DNA of 64,000 bases, from positions 248,001 to 312,000 of the forward strand of contig NZ_QVAI01000005.1 in the NCBI RefSeq assembly GCF_003427025.1. Direction: 5' to 3'. The notes below the pieces were generated by a model that saw nothing but the letters and a program-made list of their open reading frames with translations, was not told where the DNA came from and searched no databases. Source of the DNA: Jiangella endophytica. Its GTDB lineage: Bacteria > Actinomycetota > Actinomycetes > Jiangellales > Jiangellaceae. Below are positions 17,696-26,624 of the stretch, piece after piece (within the stretch, counting starts at the first letter, position 1; each line of letters begins with the position of its first letter). The position numbers and the translations under genes are program-made.

Positions 17696-19173
17696 GCCGA
17701 CCGACCGATGCAGTCATCACCCGGATCGTCGTCGTCGGACACGGCATGGCCGGCGCCCGGTTCGTCCAGGAGTTGCGGGCTCGGGATCTGTCCCGCCGGT
17801 TCGAGGTGACGGTGCTCGGTGCGGAGCCGGAGGCCGCGTACAACCGGGTGCTGCTGTCGTCGGTGCTGGCCGGCTCGCTGACCCCGGCGGAGATCGAGAC
17901 CGTACCGTCGGCCTGGTACGCCGCCGAGGACGTCGAGCTGCGCACCGGCGTCGAGGTGGCCGCGATCGACCGCCGGCGCCGCCGCGTCCTGACGACGGCC
18001 GGCGAGCACCTGCCCTACGACCACCTGGTGCTGGCCACCGGCAGCCGACCGTGGGTGCCGCCGATCGACGGGCTGGTCGGCGACGACGGCGAGCTGGACC
18101 GCGACGTCGTCGTCTTCCGCACGCTGGGCGACTGCCGGGCGATGCTGTCCCGTCTGGACCGGGTGCGCTACGCGGTCGTGCTCGGCGGCGGGCTGCTCGG
18201 CCTGGAGGCGGCCCGCGGGCTGGCCGGGCGCGGTATCGACGTCGAGGTCGTGCATCCGGCGGACCGCTTGATGGAACGGCAGCTGGACCTCGACGCGGGC
18301 CGGGTACTGGCCCGGACCCTGCGCGAGCTCGGCGTCCGGGTGCGGCTGAACGCGCGGGCGGTCCGGTTCACCGACGGCTGGGGCGGCGGCGGGCGCGGCC
18401 TGCGGCTGGAGGACGGCACGCGGCTCCCGGCCGACCTCGTGGTCGTCGCCTGCGGCGTGCGCCCGAACACCGGGTTGGCGGCGGCCGCCGGCCTGGAGAC
18501 CGGCCGGGCAATCGTCGTCGACGACAGCATGACCTCGGTGACCGACCGGTCGATCCACGCGATCGGCGAGTGCGCGCAGTACGACGACCAGGTGTACGGG
18601 CTGGTCGCGCCGGCCTGGGAGCAGGCCGGGGTGCTGGCGGACGTGCTCACCGGCGGGTCCACGCGCTACGACGGGTCGGCGATCGTCACCCGGCTGAAGG
18701 CGGCCGACGTCGACCTCGCCGCGATGGGCGAGACGGACGTCGACGACTTCGACGCCGACGACGGCCTGGAGGTGTTGCGGTTCGCCGACCCGGCCCGCGG
18801 CACCTATCAGAAGGTCGTGATCCGCGACGACCGCGTCACCGGCGCGATCATGCTCGGCGGCCCGGAGACCGTCGGCACCGTCACCCAGCTGTTCGACCGT
18901 GCGGAGCCGGTGCCGGCCGACCGGCGGGCGCTGATCTTCCCCGGCGTCGTCGGCGCGGGAGCCGCGCCGGACCCCGCCGATCTGCCCGACGACCACACCG
19001 TCTGCCGCTGCAACGGCGTCACCGCCGGCCGGGTCCGCGCCGCCCGCGACGCGGGCGCGGACACCGTCGCCGAGGTCGCCGTCACCACCCGGGCGACCAC
19101 CGGCTGCGGCGGCTGCCGGTCCGACGTCGCCGCGCTGCTCGCGTCCCGATCGACCGTGGAGGTACCCGCATGA
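17692..19173 (+). CDS. nasB: FAD-dependent electron-transfer subunit of nitrate reductase with BFD-like domain
   Basis: 493-residue NAD(P)H-dependent flavoprotein expected to feed electrons to the nitrate reductase encoded before it. It has two Rossmann domains (VVVGHGMAGARFVQEL for FAD; VVLGGGLLGLEAARGL for NAD(P)H), the LATGSRPWVPP and IHAIGECA motifs of the NirB/rubredoxin-reductase group, and a C-terminal BFD-like 2Fe-2S domain with CRC and CGGC (about residues 438-480). It resembles the N-terminal third of NirB, encoded next, and is probably an ancient duplicate. It overlaps both neighbours by ATGA. It could instead be a second nitrite reductase reductase, but operon position favours nitrate. 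Confidence 0.88.
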   Translation: MSRPTDAVITRIVVVGHGMAGARFVQELRARDLSRRFEVTVLGAEPEAAYNRVLLSSVLAGSLTPAEIETVPSAWYAAEDVELRTGVEVAAIDRRRRRVLTTAGEHLPYDHLVLATGSRPWVPPIDGLVGDDGELDRDVVVFRTLGDCRAMLSRLDRVRYAVVLGGGLLGLEAARGLAGRGIDVEVVHPADRLMERQLDLDAGRVLARTLRELGVRVRLNARAVRFTDGWGGGGRGLRLEDGTRLPADLVVVACGVRPNTGLAAAAGLETGRAIVVDDSMTSVTDRSIHAIGECAQYDDQVYGLVAPAWEQAGVLADVLTGGSTRYDGSAIVTRLKAADVDLAAMGETDVDDFDADDGLEVLRFADPARGTYQKVVIRDDRVTGAIMLGGPETVGTVTQLFDRAEPVPADRRALIFPGVVGAGAAPDPADLPDDHTVCRCNGVTAGRVRAARDAGADTVAEVAVTTRATTGCGGCRSDVAALLASRSTVEVPA

Positions 19174-21671
19174 GCGCACCACGTCAGCTCGTCGTCGTCG
19201 GCAACGGCATGGTCGGGCAGCGCCTGGTCGAGGCGGTCCGGCAACGCGACCCGGAGCGGCGGTGGCGGATCACCGTCCTCGGCGAGGAGCCCCGGCCCGC
19301 CTACGACCGGGTCGCGCTGACGTCGTACCTCACCGGGACGACCGAGGAGGATCTCCGGCTGGCGCCGGACGGCTGCTACGACGCCGACTGCGAGCTGGTG
19401 CTCGGCGACGCGGTGGCCGGCATCGACCGCGCGGCGCGGGTCGTCACGACGGCGTCGGGACGGGCCGTCGCGTACGACGCGCTGGTGCTGGCCACCGGCT
19501 CGCGGCCGTTCGTCCCGCCGGTGCCGGGGGCGGACCTGGACGGCTGTTTCGTCTACCGGACCATCGACGACCTGGACGCCATCCGGTCGCGGGCGGCGTC
19601 GGTGACCAGCGGTGTGGTGATCGGCGGCGGGCTGCTCGGGCTGGAGGCGGCCAACGCGCTGCTCTCGCTGGGCCTGGCGACCAGCGTGGTGGAGTTCGCG
19701 CCGCGGCTGATGCCGGCGCAGGTCGACCACGGCGGGGGTGAGGTGCTGCGGCGCAAGGTCGAGGCGCTCGGGCTGACCGCCCGGCTGGACACCGCGACCG
19801 AGCGCATCTCCGCCGCCGACGACGGGCTGCGGATGACGTTCGCCGACGGGTCGTCCCTGGAGACCGGGCTGATCGTGTTCTCCGCCGGCATCCGGCCGCG
19901 GGACGAGCTGGCCCGCGCTGCCGGGCTGGCGGTCGGGGAGCGCGGCGGCATCGTCGTGGACGAGACGTGCCTGACGTCGGACCCGGCGATCTGGGCGATC
20001 GGCGAGTGTGCCCTGGCCGGCGGCCGCGTCTACGGGCTGGTCGCGCCCGGCTACGACATGGCCGAGGTGGTGGCCGACCGGCTGCTCGACGGCGACGCGG
20101 CGTTCGCCGAGGCCGACACGTCCACGAAGCTCAAGCTGCTCGGCGTCGACGTCGCCAGCTTCGGCGACGCGCACGGGGCGGCGCCGGACGCGCTCGAGGT
20201 GGTCTACGCCGACCCGGTCGGCGGCGTCTACAAGAAGCTGGTCGTGACCGACGACGCGTCCAGGCTGCTGGGCGGCGTGCTGGTCGGCGACGCGTCGGCC
20301 TATGCGGCGCTGCGGACGATGGTCGGCCAGCCGCTCACCGACACCCCGGAGAAGTTGCTGCTGGCCGGGCCGTCGACGTCCGACCTCGGCGACGACGCGC
20401 AGGTGTGCTCGTGCCAGAACGTCAGCGCCGGGGCGATCCGGGCGGCGATCCACGACGAGGGCTGCGCCGACGTCGCGGCGCTGAAGACGTGCACGCGGGC
20501 CGGCACCGTCTGCGGCAGCTGCGTCCCGCTGCTGAAGACGCTGCTCACGCAGTCCGGCGTCGAGGCCAACCCGGCGCTGTGCGAGCACTTCGACGTCGGC
20601 CGGGCCGAGCTGTTCGACATCGTCCGGGTGACCGGGCTGCGCACGTTCAGCGAGATCATCGCGCGGCACGGACGCGGGCGTGGCTGCGACATCTGCAAGC
20701 CGGTCGTCGCGTCGATCCTGGCCGGGCTCGGCGGCGGGCACATCCTCGACGGCGAGCAGGCCGCGCTGCAGGACACCAACGACCACTTCCTGGCCAACAT
20801 CCAGCGCAACGGCACCTACTCGGTCGTGCCGCGAGTGCCGGGTGGCGAGCTGACGGCGGAGGGCCTGATCGCGATCGGCGAGGTGGCCCGCGACTTCGGC
20901 CTCTACTCCAAGATCACCGGCGGGCAGCGCATCGACCTGCTCGGTGCCCGGGTCGAGCAGCTGCCGGCTATCTGGAAACGGCTGGTCGACGCCGGGTTCG
21001 AGTCCGGGCACGCGTACGGCAAGGCGCTGCGGACGGTGAAGTCGTGCGTCGGCTCGACGTGGTGCCGCTACGGCGTGCAGGACTCCACGTCGCTGGCGAT
21101 CATGCTGGAGCTGCGCTACCGCGGGCTGCGGGCGCCGCACAAGATCAAGGCCGGCGTCTCCGGCTGCGCCCGCGAGTGCGCCGAGGCCCGCAGCAAGGAC
21201 GTCGGCATCATCGCGTCGGAGAACGGCTGGAACCTCTACTTCGGCGGCAACGGCGGGTTCCGGCCGCGGCACGCGGAGCTGTTCGCGTCCGACCTCTCCG
21301 ACGCGGAGCTGGTCGGCCTCGTCGACAGGTTCCTCATGTTCTACGTCCGCACCGCCGACCGGCTCCAGCGCACGTCCGCCTGGATCGAGGCGCTCACCGA
21401 CGAGCACGGCGACGGTTTCGCCTACCTGCGTCGCGTCCTCGTCGACGACGAGCTCGGCCTGTGCGCCGATCTGGAAACGGCGATGGAGCGGCACGCCGGC
21501 TCCTACACCGACGAATGGGCGGCCGTCCTCGACGACGAGGAGAAGCTCGGCCGGTTCGTCTCGTTCGTCAACGCCCCCGATGCCCCCGACCCGAGCATCC
21601 GGTTCGTCACCGAGCGCGGGCAGATCCGCCCGGTGGTGGCCGGCCCGACCCTGGAGGTGGTGCGCCGATGA
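19170..21671 (+). CDS. nirB: NAD(P)H nitrite reductase, large subunit (siroheme)
   Basis: Reduces nitrite to ammonium with six electrons, 833 residues. Order: FAD domain (VVVGNGMVGQRLVEAV), NAD(P)H domain (VIGGGLLGLEAANALL), a BFD-like 2Fe-2S region (CSCQNVSAGAIRAAI, ending CGSCVPLL), a second Cys-rich stretch (RGRGCDICKPVVAS), then the nitrite/sulfite reductase half-domains. The siroheme/4Fe-4S ligands are CVGSTWC (about 626 and 632) and SGCARECAEA (about 665 and 669). Length and order match assimilatory NirB. The siroheme it needs is made by the hemD-sumT and cbiX genes downstream. Confidence 0.97.
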   Translation: MSAPRQLVVVGNGMVGQRLVEAVRQRDPERRWRITVLGEEPRPAYDRVALTSYLTGTTEEDLRLAPDGCYDADCELVLGDAVAGIDRAARVVTTASGRAVAYDALVLATGSRPFVPPVPGADLDGCFVYRTIDDLDAIRSRAASVTSGVVIGGGLLGLEAANALLSLGLATSVVEFAPRLMPAQVDHGGGEVLRRKVEALGLTARLDTATERISAADDGLRMTFADGSSLETGLIVFSAGIRPRDELARAAGLAVGERGGIVVDETCLTSDPAIWAIGECALAGGRVYGLVAPGYDMAEVVADRLLDGDAAFAEADTSTKLKLLGVDVASFGDAHGAAPDALEVVYADPVGGVYKKLVVTDDASRLLGGVLVGDASAYAALRTMVGQPLTDTPEKLLLAGPSTSDLGDDAQVCSCQNVSAGAIRAAIHDEGCADVAALKTCTRAGTVCGSCVPLLKTLLTQSGVEANPALCEHFDVGRAELFDIVRVTGLRTFSEIIARHGRGRGCDICKPVVASILAGLGGGHILDGEQAALQDTNDHFLANIQRNGTYSVVPRVPGGELTAEGLIAIGEVARDFGLYSKITGGQRIDLLGARVEQLPAIWKRLVDAGFESGHAYGKALRTVKSCVGSTWCRYGVQDSTSLAIMLELRYRGLRAPHKIKAGVSGCARECAEARSKDVGIIASENGWNLYFGGNGGFRPRHAELFASDLSDAELVGLVDRFLMFYVRTADRLQRTSAWIEALTDEHGDGFAYLRRVLVDDELGLCADLETAMERHAGSYTDEWAAVLDDEEKLGRFVSFVNAPDAPDPSIRFVTERGQIRPVVAGPTLEVVRR

Positions 21672-22009
21672 CCGTTCTCGACGTCCAGACGTGGACCGCC
21701 GTCTGCCGCTTCGACCGGCTGCTGCCCGAACGCGGGGTGGCGGCACTGGTCGGCGGCGAGCAGGTGGCGATCTTCCGCACCCACGACGGCGCGGTGTTCG
21801 CGCTGGCCAACCACGACCCGTTCAGCGACGCCTATGTGCTGTCGCGCGGCATCGTCGGCTCCCGCGGCACCCTCCCGACCGTCGCGTCGCCGATGCATAA
21901 GCAGGTGTTCTCGCTGGTCAGCGGGGAATGCCTGGACGAGCCGGGCGTCGCCGTGCCGGTGTACGACGTGCGCGTGCGCGACGGCGACGTGGAGGTGGCG
22001 GTGCCGTGA
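21668..22009 (+). CDS. nirD: Nitrite reductase small subunit (Rieske-like)
   Basis: 113-residue NirD that associates with NirB. It has the Rieske-type beta fold (VAIFRTHDGAVFALANHDPFSDAYVLSRGIVGS...MHKQVFSLVSGECLDEP) but, as usual in NirD, lacks the Cys-x-His pairs needed for a 2Fe-2S cluster. The start ATG 21668 overlaps the nirB stop, and its own stop overlaps the next GTG (GTGA). The role is structural or electron-routing. Confidence 0.95.
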   Translation: MTVLDVQTWTAVCRFDRLLPERGVAALVGGEQVAIFRTHDGAVFALANHDPFSDAYVLSRGIVGSRGTLPTVASPMHKQVFSLVSGECLDEPGVAVPVYDVRVRDGDVEVAVP

Positions 22010-23172
22010 CGGTGGCCTCGTCGGCCGCCGTGGGCGCCGGTGCGTTGCCGCTGTCGGGCTTCACCGTGGCGGTGACGGCGGCGCGCCGCCGCGAGGAGCT
22101 GGGCGCGCTGCTGGAACGGCGCGGCGCCCGGGTCGTGCAGGCGCCGGCGATCCGGATCGTGCCGCTGGACGACGACGCCGAGCTGCTGGCGGCGACCCGC
22201 ACCTGCATCGACGAGCCGATCGACATCGCCGTCGCGACCACCGGGATCGGCTTCCGGGGCTGGATGGAGGCGGCCGACGGCTGGGGCCTGGGCGAGCGGC
22301 TGCTGGAGCGGCTTGGATCGGCCACGCTCCTGGCGCGGGGGCCGAAGGCGCGCGGCGCGATGCGGGCCGCCGGGCTGACCGACGACTGGGCGCCGCCGTC
22401 GGAGTCGTCGGCCGAGGTGCTGGAGCACCTGCTGGCGCAGGACCTCACCGGCCGCCGCATCGCCGTCCAACTGCACGGCGAGCCGCTGCCGGACTTCACC
22501 GACGCGCTGGAGGCCGCCGGGGCGTCGGTCGTGATGGTGCCGGTGTACCGCTGGGTGCCGCCGGACGACGTCGCGCCGCTGGGCCGGCTGGTCGAGGCGG
22601 TCGCGGCACGGCAGGTCGACTGCGTCGTGTTCACCAGCGCGCCGGCCGTGGCCAGCCTGCTGTCGCTGGCCTCGTCGATGGGGCTGTCGTCGGAGGTGAC
22701 GGCCGCGCTGTCGTCGTCGGTGCTGCCCGCGTGCGTGGGGCCGGTGACCGGGGCGCGGCTGGAGCGGCTGGGCATCGCGACCGTGCAGCCGGCGCGCTCG
22801 CGGCTGGGCGCGCTCGTCCGCGAGATCGTCGCCGAACTGCCGGCTCGCTGCCGCACGCTGCGGGTCGCCGGCCACGCCGTCCAGCTGCGCGGGCACGCCG
22901 TCGTCGTCGACGGGGTCGCGCGCGAGCTGCCGCCCGGGCCGATGGCGGTGCTGGCCGAGCTGGCCCGGCGTCCCGGCGTCGTCGTGTCGCGGGCCGAGCT
23001 GCTCGCCGTCCTACCCGGCGGCGGCAGCGACGAGCACGCCGTCGAGATGGCGGTCACCCGGCTGCGCGGCGCCGTCGGGGCGCGCGTCGTCCAGACGGTG
23101 GTGAAGCGCGGCTACCGGCTGGCCTACGAGCCCGAGGCCGCCGGATCGGTGAAGTACGGGGGGTCGTCGTGA
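22006..23172 (+). CDS. hemD: Uroporphyrinogen-III synthase fused to a winged-helix DNA-binding domain
   Basis: 388-residue two-domain protein. Residues 1 to about 265 are HemD-like (LSGFTVAVTAARRREELGALLERRGARV, TTGIGFRGWMEAA, CVVFTSAPAVASLL, ACVGPVTGARLERLGI), closing hydroxymethylbilane to uroporphyrinogen III with ring-D inversion. Residues about 285-375 form an OmpR/PhoB-type winged helix (LPPGPMAVLAELARRPGVVVSRAELLAVL, ending AVTRLRGAVGARVVQTVVKRGYRL). Such fusions are known in nitrite-assimilation loci of actinobacteria, so it may link tetrapyrrole supply to transcription. The GTG start overlaps nirD and the stop overlaps sumT. Catalytic competence is not proven, since a separate housekeeping hemD is usual. 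Confidence 0.9.
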   Translation: MTVASSAAVGAGALPLSGFTVAVTAARRREELGALLERRGARVVQAPAIRIVPLDDDAELLAATRTCIDEPIDIAVATTGIGFRGWMEAADGWGLGERLLERLGSATLLARGPKARGAMRAAGLTDDWAPPSESSAEVLEHLLAQDLTGRRIAVQLHGEPLPDFTDALEAAGASVVMVPVYRWVPPDDVAPLGRLVEAVAARQVDCVVFTSAPAVASLLSLASSMGLSSEVTAALSSSVLPACVGPVTGARLERLGIATVQPARSRLGALVREIVAELPARCRTLRVAGHAVQLRGHAVVVDGVARELPPGPMAVLAELARRPGVVVSRAELLAVLPGGGSDEHAVEMAVTRLRGAVGARVVQTVVKRGYRLAYEPEAAGSVKYGGSS

Positions 23173-23891
23173 CGGGTCATGTCGCGATCGTCGGCGGGGG
23201 ACCGGGCGACCCGGGACTGCTCACCCTGCGCGGGTTCGACCTGCTCAAGCAGGCCGACGTCGTGCTGGTGGACCGGCTGGCGCCGCGGTCACTGCTGGAC
23301 GCGCTGCGCCCGGACGTCGAGATCGTCGACGTCGGCAAGGAGCCGCACCAGCACCGCCGCAGCCAGCGCGAGATCGAGGCGCTCATGATCGATCGCGCCC
23401 GCCGCGGGCTGCGCGTCGTCCGGCTCAAGGGCGGCGACCCCTACGTCTTCGGCCGCGGCGGTGAGGAGGCGCTCGCCTGCGCGGCGGCCGGCGTCCCGTA
23501 CGAGGTGGTGCCCGGCGTGAGCAGCGCGATCGCCGTCCCGGCGCTGGCCGGCATCCCGGTGACGCAGCGCGGCGTGACTCAGGAGGTGACGATCGTCAGC
23601 GGGCACGCGCATCCGGACTCGCCGGAGTCGACCGTCGACTGGGACCGGCTGGCGGCCGGGACCGGCACGATCGTCGTGCTGATGGGTGTGACGCACCTGG
23701 CCGCTCTGGCCGCTCGGCTCGTGCGCGGTGGCCGGCGGCCGAGCACGCCGGTGGCCGTGGTGGTGTCCAGCGGGGCACGGGTCGTCGTCGCGACGCTGGA
23801 CACCGTCGACTGCGCGGCGGAGGGGATCGAGCCGCCCGCCGTCGTCGTGGTGGGTGACGTGGTCGCGCTGCGCGACCTACTGGCGTCGTGA
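23169..23891 (+). CDS. cobA: Uroporphyrinogen-III C-methyltransferase (SUMT)
   Basis: Methylates uroporphyrinogen III at C2 and C7 with two SAM to give precorrin-2, the branch point to siroheme. The 240 residues carry the family blocks [81 protein letters not shown] and TIVVLMGV. It lacks the CysG-type dehydrogenase/chelatase domain, so those steps must come from other proteins; the chelatase may be the gene at 25366. Last gene of the overlapped operon, converging on the ThrE-like gene 8 bases away. Confidence 0.95.
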   Translation: MTGHVAIVGGGPGDPGLLTLRGFDLLKQADVVLVDRLAPRSLLDALRPDVEIVDVGKEPHQHRRSQREIEALMIDRARRGLRVVRLKGGDPYVFGRGGEEALACAAAGVPYEVVPGVSSAIAVPALAGIPVTQRGVTQEVTIVSGHAHPDSPESTVDWDRLAAGTGTIVVLMGVTHLAALAARLVRGGRRPSTPVAVVVSSGARVVVATLDTVDCAAEGIEPPAVVVVGDVVALRDLLAS

Positions 23892-23899
23892 CCGGCCGC

Positions 23900-25315
23900 T
23901 CAGCTGCGGGTGCCGTGGGCGCGGCGGGCCACCCGGCGCTGCCAGCGGTCCATCTCCGAGCGCAGCGGCGTGGCCAGGAACTCGCCGAGCGTGACGCCTG
24001 CGGCCAGCGCCAGCGCGATGCCGAATGCGGCGATCAGCTGCCCCGTGCCGCCGACGATGTCGTTCGCTTCGACCATGCGGTACATCGCGGTGTAGATCGC
24101 GAGGCCGGGCAGCAGCGGCGTGATGCCGCACACCGAGATGACCAGGTTCGGCGTCCTCAGCGGTTCGCTCAGCCCGCCGGCGATCAGGCCCACCACCAGC
24201 GCGGCGAGGAAGGACGAGCCGACCGGGCCGAGCTCGAGGACCTGCCGGCCCAGCAGCAGGACGCCGGCCGCCACCATGCCCACGCCGACCACGACCGGGA
24301 TCGTGCGCGCCCGCGTGTACGACGCAAGGCTCCAGGCGCCGGCGATGAGGCCGCCGCTGAGGATCTGGATCGTGGTCGGGATGTTCAGCGTGCCCGGTTC
24401 CAGGATGGTCAGCGGGATGCCGGCGCGCTGGCCGAGGTCGAGCATGACGCCGATGCCGACCACCAGGCCGATGGTGTGCAGCACCACCTCGTATGTCCGC
24501 GCGGCCGCCGTCAGCGGGTACCCGGCGATGGCGTCCTCGGCCGAGCCGACCAGCGACAGCCCGGCCAGCAGCACGACGATGCCGGAGGCGACGATCAGCG
24601 ACGGCGGCAGCAGCGTCGGCGACCAGCCGAACCGGTCCGTCGCCCACAACGCCGCCAACCCGACGACCGTCGCCAGCCCGGCGCCGATGACCTGCTGGAA
24701 CAGGTACGGCAGGCCCTTGCGGCGCAGGGTGCGCAGCGTGCGGTCGATGAGGATCGTGGTGACCGCCGCGACCAGTGCGACCAGCAGCCCGCCGTTCAGC
24801 AGGAGCGCGACGCCCGACGCCATCAGGCCGAGCGCCAGCGTCACGATCCAGCGCCGGTACGGATGCGGCGCCGACAGGATCTCATCCAGTTTGTCCTGTG
24901 CCTGGTCGAGCGTCAGCGACTCCCGATGCACCTCGTCGACGAGGTCGAACAGCTCCGCGAGGCGGCTGTAGTCGGAGTTGCGCACGGTGATGACGCGGAC
25001 CTTGGTGATGGGGTCGTCGTCGCGGTCGATGGACGCGATGATCGAGATGAACGTGATGTCGATCTGCAGGCGGGTCACCCCGAACCCGGCCGCGAGTCGC
25101 AACAGCGCCGCCGTCACGTCCGCCACCGGCGCCCCCGTCGCCACCATCGCGTCGCCGGTGCGCAGGATGAGGTCCAGGACCCGCCGCTCCTCGTCCGCCG
25201 TCAGGCGGCTCTGCATGCCGCGGATCGCCAGCGGCTGGGTCGGCGGACCCTCCGGCCGGACCACCCGGCGGGCACGCTGCCGGAACGGGCCCTGTGCGCT
25301 CTCGTCGGGTGTCAT
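23900..25315 (-). CDS. Threonine/serine exporter family membrane protein (ThrE-like)
   Basis: 471-residue fusion of the two ThrE halves: an N-terminal soluble domain (about 35-165) with the ACT-like pattern LDLILRTGDAMVATGAPVADVTAALLRLA and VHRESLTLDQAQDKL, then about ten transmembrane helices in two blocks. The combined N-plus-C layout and length match Corynebacterium ThrE, a proton-driven threonine/serine exporter. ATG at 25315. It is convergent with sumT and divergent from the chelatase, splitting the siroheme genes. Substrate assignment rests on the family only. Confidence 0.85.
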   Translation of the reverse strand: MTPDESAQGPFRQRARRVVRPEGPPTQPLAIRGMQSRLTADEERRVLDLILRTGDAMVATGAPVADVTAALLRLAAGFGVTRLQIDITFISIIASIDRDDDPITKVRVITVRNSDYSRLAELFDLVDEVHRESLTLDQAQDKLDEILSAPHPYRRWIVTLALGLMASGVALLLNGGLLVALVAAVTTILIDRTLRTLRRKGLPYLFQQVIGAGLATVVGLAALWATDRFGWSPTLLPPSLIVASGIVVLLAGLSLVGSAEDAIAGYPLTAAARTYEVVLHTIGLVVGIGVMLDLGQRAGIPLTILEPGTLNIPTTIQILSGGLIAGAWSLASYTRARTIPVVVGVGMVAAGVLLLGRQVLELGPVGSSFLAALVVGLIAGGLSEPLRTPNLVISVCGITPLLPGLAIYTAMYRMVEANDIVGGTGQLIAAFGIALALAAGVTLGEFLATPLRSEMDRWQRRVARRAHGTRS

Positions 25316-25365
25316 GATCCGACGGTACGAACATCGGTGAGCCGGCGTCGAGCGAGACTGGTCCC

Positions 25366-26064
25366 GTGAGCGATGTACTCGTAGCGGTGGCGCACGGCAC
25401 CCGCGCCCCCGAAGGCCCCGTCGTCCTGTCGTCCTTGCTGGAGCGCGTGCGGGCTCTGCTGCCCGGCGTGGACGTGCGGGTGGCGTACGTGGACGTGATC
25501 TCGCCGACGTTGTCGTCGGTGCTGGCCGGGGTCGCGCCGGGGGCGCGGGCGGTCGTCGTGCCGATGTTCCTGGCGTCGGGCTATCACGTGCGGGTGGACG
25601 TGCCGTCCGCGGTGGCCTCGGACGGCGGGCGGGCGATCGTCACACCGGCGCTCGGCCCCGACGCGGCGGTCGTCGCCGCTGTGGAAGCGCGGCTGCGGTC
25701 GGTCGCGCCGGACGGCGTGCCCGAGGCGGTCGTGCTGGCCGCGGCGGGCTCGTCCGACGAGTCGGCGCTGGCCGAGGTCGCGGTGGCGGCGTCCCTGCTG
25801 TCGTCGGCGCTCGGCCGCCCGGTGGAACCCGCGTACGTCACCACGGCGTCGCCGTCCGTGCCCGACGCGGTCTCGTCCCTGCGCGCCGCCGGCCACGCGA
25901 CCGTCGGCGTGGCGTCCTACCTGCTGGCGCCCGGGCTCTTCCAGCAACGCCTCGCCACCTCCGGCGCCGACCTCGTCGCCCCGCCGATCGGGCCGCACCC
26001 GCTGGTCGCCGCGCTGATCGCCGACCGCTACCGCGTCGCGGTCTCGGCGGACGAGGTTCCATGA
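25366..26064 (+). CDS. Sirohydrochlorin chelatase/CbiX-like protein
   Basis: 232 residues of the class II chelatase fold in two repeated halves: VAVAHGTRAPEGPVVLSSLL with the metal-binding His, VRVAYVDVISPTL, VVVPMFLASGYHVRVDVP with a second His, then a degenerate second half (VVLAAAGSSDESALAEVAVAASLL, GVASYLLAPGLFQQRLA). It should insert Fe2+ into sirohydrochlorin to give siroheme for NirB. GTG start at 25366, 50 bases from the divergent ThrE gene. The stop lies in the left arm of a palindromic terminator. Cobalt rather than iron insertion cannot be excluded. Confidence 0.88.
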   Translation: MSDVLVAVAHGTRAPEGPVVLSSLLERVRALLPGVDVRVAYVDVISPTLSSVLAGVAPGARAVVVPMFLASGYHVRVDVPSAVASDGGRAIVTPALGPDAAVVAAVEARLRSVAPDGVPEAVVLAAAGSSDESALAEVAVAASLLSSALGRPVEPAYVTTASPSVPDAVSSLRAAGHATVGVASYLLAPGLFQQRLATSGADLVAPPIGPHPLVAALIADRYRVAVSADEVP

Positions 26065-26111
26065 TCATCAACCTTTTGCGCTGCTATCACGACGCAGAAG
26101 GTTGATGATCA
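26062..26111. terminator. Palindromic element E2, bidirectional terminator holding both stop codons
   Basis: Arms 26062-26080 and 26093-26111 pair over 19 bp with one mismatch around a 12-base loop. Both outer ends are TGATCA, so the arms supply the TGA stop of the chelatase on the plus strand (26062-26064) and the TGA of the convergent gene on the minus strand (26109-26111). The right arm shares GTTGATGATCAC with the element near 36650. Confidence 0.85.
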
Positions 26112-26624
26112 CGGGAGCTGTTCGCGGAGTCCGGCCTCGGTCAGGCGGCGCAGGTGCTCGGCATAGCCGTCCGGCTCCGGCCGCCGCACCGTGTCGCCCG
26201 AGATCGCGTCGTACACGCCCTGGGCGGTGAGGCCGCGGGCCGCCAGCCACGCCGTGGCGCCGTCGCTGCTGCCCTCCTCGTCCTCGTCGACCGCGTGCAG
26301 CATGTAGTCGGTGAGCCGGACCCGTCCCCATTGGACGGCGGGGACGGGGTAAGGGTCGCCGGGCGCCGGTTCCGGCCCGAACGCGTCGAACCAGATGTCG
26401 CGAAGCCACTCGTCGGTGCCCCACTGGGAGTCGTTGTGCCGAGGCGGCAAGGACGACTCGCGAATGTGCGTGGCCAGTTCGTCGCGGAACTCTGTGAGGC
26501 CCCGGTTGTCCTCGGCCAGCCACGCCGGTACGCGCTCGCACGCCTCGATGTACAGCGTCAAGTCGGTCTCGGCGCTGAACCAGCCGCCGAGATAGCCGCG
26601 GAAGTTCTGGCTGCGTGGGATCAC
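26109..26624 (-). CDS. Candidate immunity protein, coupled to the upstream toxin-like gene
   Basis: 171-residue acidic protein rich in Asp, Glu and Trp, without signal or membrane segment. The N-terminal part (FRGYLGGWFSAETDL, PAWLAEDNRGLTEFRDELATHI) recalls contact-dependent-inhibition (CdiI-like) immunity proteins, which start with a short 'GYF-D' segment followed by helices. I chose the GTG at 26624 because it overlaps the previous stop as GTGA. Small acidic partner genes overlapping the 3' end of a toxin gene are the usual toxin-immunity arrangement. The family link is from motif memory and is unproven. It ends inside a bidirectional terminator. Confidence 0.5.
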   Translation of the reverse strand: MIPRSQNFRGYLGGWFSAETDLTLYIEACERVPAWLAEDNRGLTEFRDELATHIRESSLPPRHNDSQWGTDEWLRDIWFDAFGPEPAPGDPYPVPAVQWGRVRLTDYMLHAVDEDEEGSSDGATAWLAARGLTAQGVYDAISGDTVRRPEPDGYAEHLRRLTEAGLREQLP

